From contig CM063507.1 of assembly GCA_032207245.1 (NCBI GenBank), positions 92,469,846 through 92,533,845 on the forward strand: DNA of 64,000 nucleotides, in the 5' to 3' direction. The DNA is from Pardosa pseudoannulata (lineage: Eukaryota; Arthropoda; Arachnida; Araneae; Lycosidae). Shown piece after piece: positions 23,943-36,600 of this stretch (position 1 is its first letter; every line of letters starts with the position of its first letter). The position numbers and the translations under genes are program-made. The notes beneath the pieces are model-generated. The model saw only the letters and a list, made by a program, of their open reading frames with translations. It was not told the DNA's origin and did no database searches.

Positions 23943-26900
23943 GGCCGTAGCCAGAAATTATTTTCAGTGGGGGACCAAAGAAGAAAGACATCTTTTGTCT
24001 GTGAATGATACTTCAATTAATGAAAGGGAAAGCAATGTATTTCCGGAATACAGTACCGGAAATACAGTGATGTATTTCCGTCCAGCAGCCCAGCAAGACT
24101 TTTATGGTCTCAGCACACACAGTAGTGGGACATTATCTATCTACAAAATAGTCTTTCAAAATTTCGGGGAGGGACCAGAAACCCCAAATCCCTCCCCCTG
24201 CCTATGGCCTTGTATATATATCTGATATATAGCCTGGATGACATCGAACACCAGATTTGATATGCGCATTGAGCAGGTGCAGTTCTACTTTTGCGGTATG
24301 GCAACAACCCTCCCGAGTGGAACGCCGAGATTGACAGAGCACTGACGTGAGTTGGACAGTACCGAGTGCAGACGGCACTACCGATTGATCGCCAAGATGG
24401 GCGCTGATGTTATGCCAGACGGGCACTGATGTCAACTTTCATTTTAATTGTCCCTAGACACCATTTAATTTGAAATAGTCTCATTAAATAAGTTCGTGTT
24501 AGTTAAGCATCTTTGCATCTTTTCCATGTGGGAATAATCTCCCACATATATAAATATTTAATATATCTATAACTCTTAAATAAAAAAAAAAAAAAGATAT
24601 GCCATATTATTCTTGCAATTTCATGTGTGATAATAATTTTAAATATTATTAATATAATAAATATGAAAAAATGTGTATATGTCATAGATTTTCACAAACA
24701 AAATAACATGTTAATGCAAAATATATATAGTAGTATAATAAATAACATCATTATATATATAAACATATTTCCCTAATTAATTGACGCTTATTTTAAGTAG
24801 ACTTAGTGTGTTTTTAGTATCATATAAGTTTTATTATTTTTAATTTTTATAGAGAAAAAAAATTAATTATATAGTAAGATGTTAGTTTAAGAGCACCATT
24901 AGAGCATTTATGATATGTACCAATTATATTATTGTAATGTCAGATAGACAAGGGAAGATGTTTGTTTAAGTGAGTTAAAACAATTTGCTCATTGGCATCT
25001 CTCCTTATTCGGACATGGATGGTACCAATCTGAAAGAAAAAATGAAATAAATATAAAATAAAGCAAAAATCAAGACACTATAACAATTATTTAAGCAGAC
25101 AAATCATGTTTTCAGAATTTAATTAAAACAAAAAAAAAAAAAAAACACTGCATAAATGCTAACCTAGTAGAAAATGAAAGTTTAAATGGATGAGCAGCAT
25201 TCCCCTCAATTATTGGCATTAATTTATAAACACCAATTTTCACTGCAAAATATTTCTGTGTAATAACTACATATTAAGGCTTTATAAATGGATACATACA
25301 CATTTTAAATAAATTAAATAACCTGCTCTTAAGAACAGTGAAACTTCTCCGAGCGGCCACCCTTCTAAATGGCCAATTTTTCATGGCACAGATTTTTCGA
25401 CTCATAGACCTAATGGTAAAATAACCTGTATCAGCAACCACTCAACCCCCTCTAAGCGGAAACCGAGTGGGATTGCCCATTTCACTTTTCGGGAAATTCT
25501 ACTAACTCAATGCTTTAATTTTGAGTGGAAAAACTGAAGGTTAGTTTTATGGTTGGATATACAGGGTATCTTCAATGTTTCAAATCCATGACTTTCCCTG
25601 ACTTAGCAGATCATTTTCCATGACTTTAAAAAGCTTTCATTAAAGTATATACGAATAGAACTTCTGATGTACATACAAATAAAATATATGCTTTTAGAGA
25701 AATTACAGGAATTTTATCATAAAAAACTATAAACTTACTTTATAAGTGTTAATAAACTCACATACATAAAAATAAATTGTTATATCTACATACCTAAGTT
25801 TAATCATATAGCAATTTTTCAATCAAAATGTTTCCAATTTGAATTCAGGATACTTTGGTATTATCCAGGTGACCATGAATAATAGCCAAATATAACCCTA
25901 TAATGTTTATATACAATATCCCTAGAGATAAACTTATATTTTGTGCAAAAATCTTAATTTTTATTAAAAAATATCAATTATTATATTAATAAAATTTTAA
26001 TCTACAATTTAAGAAAAAACCAGAATAATATACATTTACCCACCCATTAAGCTTTCTTGCTTTGAGTTTCCTTGGTGAACAAATTTTACTTGGTAATATG
26101 ATCAATAGGATAATAAATAAATACCAAACTCAGTAACTTCAGCCAAATGACAAGTAAATATAGAATTAAACAATTCAATGCATTTTTGTTTTATCGTTAG
26201 TTTAGCGGATCCATGACTTTTACTCATTTACTTGAAAAATCAAGACTTTCCATGACAAAATTAATCCATTGTCTAAATCCATGATTTTCCATGACTTTCC
26301 CTGACTTTCCAGGTGCGCGGAAATCATGGATATAAGAACCAGGAATAATTTACGAAGTCCATTCCTGCAGTCCCTCCCCCTTTTTTAGAAACATTAAATC
26401 TGTTATCTCTTTTGTATTCTCCCCACACCCTTCAGATAGGGAATCCCTATTGCACCACCCATAGAAACTGAGGGAGGGAGTGGACAATCAGGCTTTGCAG
26501 GTATCGTAGGGCCTTCGTTTGGAATTCCAATAGGTACAGCAAAGGAAGAATTGCACCTCTGTCAGCAAAAATGCCATCCATGCCAGTTTCATTTCATTAG
26601 TTTATCAGTGATATGAGTTGCAACTATGTGGAAACACATTTTCCTAAATCTCAAGCAGCGAATTGAAGTTCTGCTTGAATATGAAAATGGCAAATCGGCA
26701 AGAAAGTAGCTGCATTATCTAACTGCAGAAGAACATAAATCAACGAAGTCATTAAAGAAAAAAATTTTATATTGAAGGAATACAAAGACTTTAACTTTCT
26801 GTTTTTAAAGTAAAAAATGACCTTAAAAAATAGTTGTTATAGAGAGAAGTAAAAACTTAAAACACACAAATTGTAGCCTTTTTTTAAAAAAATGTGAGAG

Positions 26901-29900
26901 CATGAAATAAAGTACTATTTTCTCTTTAGATAAGTTTTCAATTTCATTTTAAATAAGGAATATATGTCAGACTTGTTTATATTATCCATTATAGCAATTA
27001 TCTTATAATAAAACCCTTCAGAACCACCACCCCCTCTGAGTGGCCATATATTCTTGGAACGGTGGCGTAACCGCTCAGACATTTGTACATGTTAGGTTTC
27101 ACTGTATTTACAGATTTCACAATTTTCCAATGGTTGAAAATTTTGTGGTTAAAAAGAAGACATCTAACTTTAAAAATTTAGAGAAGTATGAGATAGCTAA
27201 ATTTTTACTAAATCATTTTTTGACATTTTAAGTGATAAAATAGTTATAATTGAAAGGAATATTAATCCCAGTAGCCAATTAATTACTGGTATCTCAGTCT
27301 AATTTTTAATTAAGGAAAGCAGTAGTAGCTGTCTTTGCTCTACTTAGAAAGTTTTGGCTAAAAAACTTGTCAAACCCTTAGAAAAATTGTTGGTAAGTCA
27401 AACTGTCAAGCTGAGGTCAAGTTGAATTATATTTAAAAAAAAAAAAAAAAATTAGAGCAGTGTACATTTTTTAAATGAGTAATTTGTACATGTTAAGTGT
27501 AAAAGTTAGCAGGTATGCCTTTGTATCTCAACAACCTGAATTAAAAGAATATATCCCACAATGTTAAAATATATCATTTCAAACATGTTAAAAAAAATTA
27601 AAAAGTGCTAAAAAGGTATTTTTCTACTAATAAAAAATTACATATCATTAATACTGCAAATTACTTTGCATAAAAAGTATCTTTACTAAAAGATTTTGAA
27701 ATTATTTTAAAAGAATTTTCCTTCAGGAACTACCTTTTCAAAAATTCTAACAAATCTAAAGTTTATTTAAGTAAAGTCAAACCCCATCAAAGCAAACCTG
27801 GCATGTAATGAATGAAATTTTTGGTCCTGCTGATTTATATGCTTTTTCACACTAATTTATTATTTTACAGCAGTAATTCTTAACCTGTATGCCACAAGGA
27901 ATTTTTGCAAATAATTAACATTACTTAGCATTGTATCATTAGTATGAAATTTCCCATATATTATGTGCTATTTTCCTTGTTCACTCCTTTACCTGGATCA
28001 GTGTTTCCATGCATGTCACTTTTTCTTCATCCCTGCCAATAGGAGACATACTTTACTCATACACTGTCTACCAGTAAATATTTGGACACCTATGCAAATG
28101 ACGATATCTGAGGTCCTGCAGTCCACTGGTATACATTGTGTAGGAAACAGTATCAGTATTAGTCACATGCAAGATGCGGAGCAGTTCGGAGCTCTCTGAT
28201 TTCGAGAAAGGTATAACTATCAGATATCGCGAATGTGACTGATCCTTAAGGGACATATCTAGTTCATCGTTCATCGAATAGACTGGCTTGCCCAGACCTG
28301 AACCCTACCGAAAACCTCTGGGAAAGGTTGGCCAAATTAAGGAGTACACTACCCGTCCAAAATTGATGAAGTAACTTGTATGTCTACTCTAAGCAGAGTG
28401 GAAGACAATACCACTAGCTGTAATACAAAGACTTGTGGAAAGTATGCTCAGAGGGTTCATGCTGTAATTGCCTCTCGTGGAGGCTCTACCAACTGTTGAT
28501 TTTGAATAAAGTTAGTTTTTCTTTTCTATCACAGGCATCCCAGTAATCCTCTCGCCTTTAAGGCTTTAAATATCCTAAAAAATCTCGCCTGATCTGGTTT
28601 TTCTATATATTTTTGCTGGGTGCCTTCACATGTTGGAATTGAGGGGAATGAAAGAGCAGACAAAGCTGCCAAGTCTGCGAGTAACTACTTACATTTTGAC
28701 TTGCCATATTGTGATGCAAAGCACCATGTGGTGAAACTTCTTTATAAACAGTGGCAAGTAGAATGGGACCATATTGAAAATAATAAACTTCATTCAATTA
28801 AACCCAATATTATCCCTTGGCCTGCTCATCCATCCAGAAAGCAGAATGTACTTCTCACCCGTCTTCGCATTGGGCATATCCGCTTCACTCACTGTCATTT
28901 AATTTTAGGAGAGAATGTACCCATTTGTAATCATTGTAATGGTCTTATGACCATGAATCATATATGTATTGAGTGTCTTCTGTACACCAATCAGTGTTTA
29001 TACAATTTTTCTTTAGATAACCTACATTTAAGTGATATTTTAAATTCTGTTCCGCATCCAAATATTTTTACATTTTTAAAAGATATTGGTTTTTATGCTC
29101 CCATTTGATTGTGTAAATTTTAACTTATGACGTCTATATTTTTAATATTTTCATTTTTATTGTTTACCAGTGTCTAACTATTTGTTTGGCACAATATGTT
29201 CCAAGAGGACTCAGTGCCATAAAACTCTGCACAATCAACAAACCAACTATCACAGGTGTCCAAATACTTACTGATACACAGTGTACATTTTATTTTATAT
29301 TAGAAGTTTTACTTTCTACTCAACTAGCAGGTGTTTGCTTTCAAAATCTTTAGGATATTTTTTCTGTGAGTAAACTGCACATTTTTCCTACTCAGTATTA
29401 CAATTCAAGAAGCATGGGTTAGCATGTCGCTGCTATAAGAAGGTTTTGAAGTAACTTTTGATTTTTCTTTACAAAATAGGTAAAGATCCAGGAAATAGCA
29501 GTAAAGCAACATAAAAAAAAACCTCAGAAATGACAGTGTAAGATTTTGAGTAAAAGAAAATTGTCATAAATGATCCTATGATAATTACAAAAGGAAGTCC
29601 ATGTTTCTTTTTTTTTTTTTGTAAAGTGAATTACTAAACAAAGATTTTTATTCATAAATATTATCAGAATTATATTATAACTAAACTCCACACTAGTTAT
29701 GTGACTCTGAATTTTTTTTTTTCTTTTAATAACACAAAATAGTTTAAATTTCAAATTGCAAATGCATTCAGCAAAATCACTAAACTGAGATGTTAAAATT
29801 ATCAAAATGGCTTACCAAGCTTTAAAGGAATGAAATGTTACAAAGTTTTAAAAAGTCATATTTACAAAACTCTGATGCAACTAACATTTAGTCCAGTGAT

Positions 29901-32900
29901 AACATTATTTAATTTTAGAAAGTTCATATTTGAATTCAATATATTTTAAAAATATTAATAATCTTTCTCAAAAAAAAAAAAAAAAAAAAAAAATCAAAAT
30001 TTTAAAAAAAAATAATAATAGGATACCATTTACAAAATTTCTTTAAAATCAGAGATAAGAGAGACAGATAAAAAAATGCCATATTAAGCAGTCGCTAATG
30101 TTATGCTTTTCACAGAAGCATATTTATACATCTTTTTATTTGTTATGTAAATATCTGCTGAAAAATAGATTTTTCAACTTTCACATATTACTAAATGAAA
30201 AATTCATTGTTCTTTTTTCATTTTTTTTTATTTATATATTTATTTTTTTTATTTTTTATTTTTATTTTCACAGCACTAAAAACCAGAAAAATTCTTGTTC
30301 TAACTGTAAGTCTATAAAATTAAACCAAAAACCATAAATTTCATAGGTAATCCATAAGTTAAACATGTTAAATGTGCTCCATTGCACAGGGCCCAACTAA
30401 GATACTTTTGTTCAACGGGCACAATCCAATTTTTCTGCCCTCCACCTCCATGCTATCATAATTACAGTCATATAAATATTATAACATTGAATTAGCAAAC
30501 AGATTTAAGAAATTAGCATTAAAGTAATATTCAAGATCAAAAAACACCAAATTTTCATTTTATGTAATCATTATTATCTCTGTTTAGCCATGTTAAAAAT
30601 TATGGACTTTTAAAGGCATAGAGTGACCCACTTTTTTATTTTTACCTTGTCACAATCGCAAGCTCTGTGGTGCAGAAAATAAATAATATAAATATGCAAT
30701 AACCCATAGAATCAAAAAAGCACCAGGTTTGTAGAGGGAATTAATTATCAGGTAAATAATCAGTAAAATTAAAGTAAATAGGAAACAATTAGAGTTCATG
30801 ACAAACACAATTACCTCATACAATAATTTATTAAAACTTAATGATGTATGCATATGTTTGAAATTTTTCCCTACTTAATATGTGTTTCAAGCACTCGACT
30901 ATATTTTTGTGCCCAGGGCACGTGCCCCAGGTATCCATGCGATAATCAGGCCCTGCATTGCCTGATACACAGATACATATCCATTATTCATAGACAGATA
31001 TACACATACTTTCACTTAAAATCTGACATACGTACAATTTTATCAAATCCTAAAAGCCAAAAATGTTCATTTCTGAATTCTAAAACACCATCAAAGGTGG
31101 AGGCTTCCCGCAGGCACTTGTCAAGAAGATCTGTAACATGGGGTGGTGTTCCCTATTTTTTAAATAGAAAAAATATATACACACAATAAATAAATACAAA
31201 GACCTGATTAATATTTTGCATTAACAGTTCAATCAATAACAATAAGTTAGATATTTAATATGAGGATTCATTAGGCATAGACTGCCTAATATAACTAGAG
31301 TGTACAAAGAAATTATACAAAAATATTTGCTAGTTTAGTAAGCCAGCTAATAATCAATTAAACTATCAATTTTCATGTACTTCAAAAACTCTTGTTTTAT
31401 TTTACTATAATACAAGATATGAACATATATTATGTTATGATCTCTTGTATTATGTTATTTTAGAAAGGAGACTTAACTAAGTGTCTGTGCTAAACTATCC
31501 TTAACCTGAGGCCTAGTAACTAACTAATGAGAAATATGTGAATATGGCAGCAAATTTTTATATAAGTAAAGAATATAATAAATAATACATGTTTGCAAAT
31601 AAAAAAATATTTATTTATTTGCAATTTCGTATATACAAATTTCAAGAACCTCACTGGTTTCTTTTAAAGTTGGCCCTTGTAAGGAAATCATCATTAAATT
31701 TTTCAGTTTCTTTTCTCTAAGTCTATTTCTAGGAAAAGTTTTTATTCTTTTTATAAATGAGAAGCTTCTCTCTTTTTTCTCAGATTTTAATGGGTTTGTA
31801 ATGTTTCAAGGGACACAATTTTGTGTCCCTTCTAAATTATAAAATTTTTTTGCCTTATTTTTTTATCACTCCTTGTATATACATATAACATAAACATTAA
31901 AGCAGACATGACAAAAGAAAACTAACCTGTAATAAAATTTTTGCACTGTAGGCACTGATAGGATACATAGTGATGCAATTTAATGTGGAAATGAGAATAC
32001 CTGCCACAGCATCTGCACTGTGGTAATCACTAAGAGAGGAAAATAAAGATTTTCAGAAAAAATATGAAACAAATATTTTTGTTTTGCTTAAAATATTTAT
32101 TAAGAATTAATATTTTATAAAACCCACTTGAAAAATAAATAAATCAGATATATCTTATTTTTAAACAGATCTCATATATATGCTCCCACATACATATGCA
32201 CAAGTATATGTGTATACACTGTCTACCAATAAGTATTTGGACACTTATGCAAATGATGATATCTGCAGTCCTGAGGTATGTCGCGGCCTCCACCAGTACA
32301 CATAGTGTAGGAAACAGCATCAGCATTAGTCACATGCAAGATGTCGTGCAATTCGGAGCTCTCTGATTTTAAGAAATGTATAATTATTGGGTATCACAAA
32401 TGTGGCCAATCCTTAAGGGACATATCCAGCAATCTGAAGTACCCAAAATCGACAGTGGCCTATGTGATTAAGAAGTGGAAGGTGAGCGGTGATTGACAGA
32501 AGGGTCTGGGTCTGGAGAATGTCTCATGCCAGAATGCATTGCACCAACAGTGAAGTTTGGCAGAGGTGGAGTTATGGTCTGGGGGTGTTTCTACTGGTAT
32601 GGACTGGGACCCTTGGTCACCATTCATGGTAAGATCAACGACAATTCCTACTGCACTATTTTGGATGACAAAGTGCTTCCTACGTTGTGGTAGTTTTACG
32701 GTTTGGACCCCTGTTACTTTCAGGACAACAATGCCAGTTGTCCTGTTTCGAGGTTAGCCAATGGAGTTCATCAAATGGACTGGCCTGCCAGAGCCCAGAC
32801 CTGAACCTTATCAAGAACCTCTGGGATGAGTTGGATAGCTGAATTAAGGGGTGCACTATCCGTCCAAAATCGGTGAAGGAACTTCTATGTTTACTCCAAG

Positions 32901-33072
32901 CCGAGTGAAAGACAATAACACTAGCTGTAATACAAAGACTTGTGGAAAGTATGCCCTGGAGGGTCCACATTGAAATCGCCTCTGGTGGAGACTCTACCAA
33001 CTATTGATTCTGAATTAAGTTTAGTTTTTCTTTTCTATCACAGATGTTCAAATACTTTTTGTCAGACAGTGT

Positions 33073-33113
<41 letters not shown>

Positions 33114-33114
33114 C

Positions 33115-33164
<50 letters not shown>

Positions 33165-33170
33165 TATACA

Positions 33171-33206
<36 letters not shown>

Positions 33207-33209
33207 TAT

Positions 33210-33272
<63 letters not shown>

Positions 33273-33574
33273 CATGCCTAGGACAAATTACAGAGCCAAT
33301 GATGTCTTGATAATATGTTTATTCATGACTATTACACAGTTTCACATCCAAACATAGAACATGGCAACGAGTGGCAAGCGTCTACACTCTAACAAAGAAG
33401 TTACATTTGCCAAGGTTCATACAGTAACCCTTTCTGAGGACGCTCACTCTCAATTATTACGCGTCAAGAGCTTTTATATGGAGTTATTGGTGATTCAGGC
33501 GGGTGAATTAAAGAGTTCGCTGCATTTTCTGCCTTTAAACCCTAAAATATTAATTTTATGTTTTCAAACTTGAC

Positions 33575-33647
<73 letters not shown>

Positions 33648-36600
33648 TAAAATTAGATCGATAAATAATAAATAAATAAGACAGATAGTTGAAATTACTT
33701 ATTCCTTTCCGTTTTACAATTACTGGGCTTATGGAATTATAGTTTTGGTCCTGATTTTGATTCTGTTTTATTATTATTACTATTATTATTATTTATATAT
33801 CAAAAACTAATGCCATTAAGTTCTTCAAAATCTTTTCAATTCACATTTTGTTTTTTGTTTTTTTAATCTTTATTTTCTTAGCCACTCAAGTTAAAATCAA
33901 TGACAGGATTCATAAAGAGTGCATTTGTCCTACACTTCTCTACACTAAAGTATAAATTAATAATTGATGGGTGGGGCCCTATTTAAAACCGGCTGTCAAT
34001 TCTCACAGGAAAAACCACATATCCTTGCAATCTTTATGCTGTTGTACATATTTTAACAAACTGTAAAAGATACCCTGATTTAAAACTCTTTCTCATGAAA
34101 AGTTTATCTATGTGATTTTCACCTCTATAAAATGGCATTTTCACAAATCATCATATGCACCTTAATCTCTTGCTTGTTAAAGATTTATCCAGTAGTACTT
34201 TGACTTTAAGATGAAAATAAATGGTTTTTTCTAAGTATCTGCCTCATTTTGTGCTCTAATAAGCAGTGCACAACTTCGCCTAATTGGGGCCGGGGGAAAA
34301 AACTTCATTGGGGGCCATCTCTGCTTCATTACTTTAGTAATAAAGAATCAAACTTTATGGAGGTATTTAAATTTTTTACCTTATTATAGATATATAACAA
34401 GGAAATTGACTAGAACCTATAACAGCTATGAAGTCCCCCCCCTCCAAATGGTCAGGCAAAATATTGTTCTGTCCATTTTATTGATTTTCTGACCATTCTA
34501 TGTCCATCATTAAAAGGATATAGCATATCTGAAGAGCCAAAATTGACAAAAATGCTAGTTAAATTTATAATTTGGAAATGTAAAGACTTTTTTGTCAACA
34601 TGAAACTAATTGATGAAATAATATAACAAACTTTTTTTTTCAATTTGGAGGCTCCCCTCTAATGTAGTAGGTGCACACAAGGGCAAATGCCCCGTATCCC
34701 CCTGCCTTAGTCAGGCTCTGCCAGTAAAGTTGCTTTTTCTAACAGGACTGCAATAAAGTTGAGTTGCCAAGTCAACCCTGGCAACTAAAATATATTGGCT
34801 ATAACTTCATGCATGAATTGGTAAACAATAATTTTACAAGTTTACATATACATATGCATATATCAAAATTATTTCATTTTAATATCTCTTTAAAATCCTC
34901 CTCTCTCCCATTCTAATTCCTTAAAATCTATTTTCCCAGCCACAAAGTGTCTTAATGAAACGAGTGTCTTTAAAATTATTCCAAGACAATTCTCAAAGCT
35001 TTCAGTGCAATATATGTAAATTTTCTGTCCATTCAATACATTTTCGAGTTATTGCCAGCAAATGACTCAGTTTTTTCCCTAAATTTGCTGACTAAGTTTC
35101 TTGTACCTTGGGAAAATTCTATCTGTCTTTCTCTGGGGTACACCTCTGTTATATTTTTTGTGATTGCAAGTTTTTCTTCTTTAGGTTTGAGTACCTTGAT
35201 TGCCCCCTTTTGATCCTAAGGAGCTGCAGGATATTCCTGTTATTTGTCTGCCGAGGATTGTTTCTGCCTCTTTTTTAGGAGCTTGGGTTTGTTTCTTTTT
35301 TTAGGGGGGGAGTACAATAGATTTCTGATTACAGTACTACCCTCCTCCCCCCCCAGTAGTTGGCATCTCCACAGTGTGCGTATTGTAAGACTACTTAGTC
35401 GCACATATCTTAACTTCTTGTATATATTTTAAATCTCTGTACATAAAATTCTTTGGAAATTCGTCACCTAATCTTAATTCAATCATTGGGAAAATGCCGC
35501 ATCCAGGCTTATTCCCTTTTCTTCCCTGTACTGGCTTGTACTTTGAAATCTGATTTGTATTTGTTTTTCTAACTTTAATTGTTCAATTTCATAATATTTA
35601 ATTCTTAATATTTAAAATTTAGAAATTTTAATTTTAATATTTTAATAAATTTGAATCTTTAAATTCTTAATTTTCTTTTTTGTGCTGTACGTTTTTCAAT
35701 TTTTTAGTTTGTTTTACATTTTAATTTTTAATGAAACTTTGCTGATTATCATGTTCATTTTCTGTCTTTCTAAATTTTCTATCTATTTATTTGGTTTTAA
35801 ATGTTTTTTCTATTAGATTCAGGCATCTTTCTTTTTTAATGTTTCATCAAAATTGGTTTGTTCTATTGGGTTTTTCATCATGTTTGGCGCAGTTTGTCCC
35901 AAGAAGAATTAGTGCCAATAAATTTCAAACAACCAACCAACCCCCCAGTAGATGCCCTTAAGATGAATTCATTTATTCATTCAAGTTGGAGAAGAGATAT
36001 AATTATACTGCAGCATTTAATCTGTAAGTAGTTCAGTTTGCAAAAGATAATGACAACTGTGCTTCATGTTGAAAATCCAGAGTTCCCCGTTAATAATGAG
36101 TGGTGGGACCAGTAATATATAAAAGGGATCAAAATTAAATATAGATGTAGTAATACTTCTAATGAGTAAGATGTTTACCTTTTAATTTTTGACCCTGAAT
36201 ACTTGTCTCCATTCATACATATATTAGGTGTTTCACAAGAAGCAGTTATAATGATTTTATACAAAGTGGCACACCTTAAAATTTAGTCATGATTTTTTTT
36301 TCTTTTTTTTAATGGGTCTTTAATACAAGTAAATATAACCTTTTAAAAACTGAGATTTAAGGATCCTTGTCTTTTTAATTTTCTAAATACAACAACGTTG
36401 ACCTTTTAACACTTTGACTGCCATGGCTATCATATGTGATATCCAGTGATATTTCCGTTGAGACACTGGCTATCCGATATGATAGCCATGGTGTTTTAAC
36501 ACTTCAGGCCATGGCTATCAAAGATGTTATCAGTTACATGAAAATCGTATTGGAGTTTGATTGTTGGGCTCCCTAAGATGTGTTAGGTATACATGGTTTG

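Larger units (their letters stand above)
25336..27104 (+). mobile_element. pogo/Tigger-type DNA transposon remnant
   Basis: Ends CAGTGAAAC(TT..CCGAGCGG) and (CCGCTCAG..)GTTTCACTG are inverted; the right one abuts TA. The interior encodes a pogo-type N-terminal helix-turn-helix. A 767-bp family B element is inserted at 25562-26328. Most of the transposase is deleted. Confidence 0.82.
28062..29283 (+). mobile_element. Tc1-type element, copy 2, split by a LINE
   Basis: Ends CACTGTCTACCAGTAAATAT and (GTCC)AAATACTTACTGATACACAGTG lie between TA dinucleotides. The transposase part is shortened to under 500 bp and broken. A LINE fragment interrupts it at 28536-29246. Confidence 0.9.

Noticed and set aside
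24940..24957. Reading ZnT6 through to the stop after LNKHLPLSI as an early C-terminus
   Set aside because: A clear terminal exon with VFKDEW in the right order and phase lies downstream, so the stop is most likely intronic.
33001..33357. ORFs of alternating Tyr-Ile and Cys-Val codons
   Set aside because: Translations of TA, GT and CATA microsatellites.
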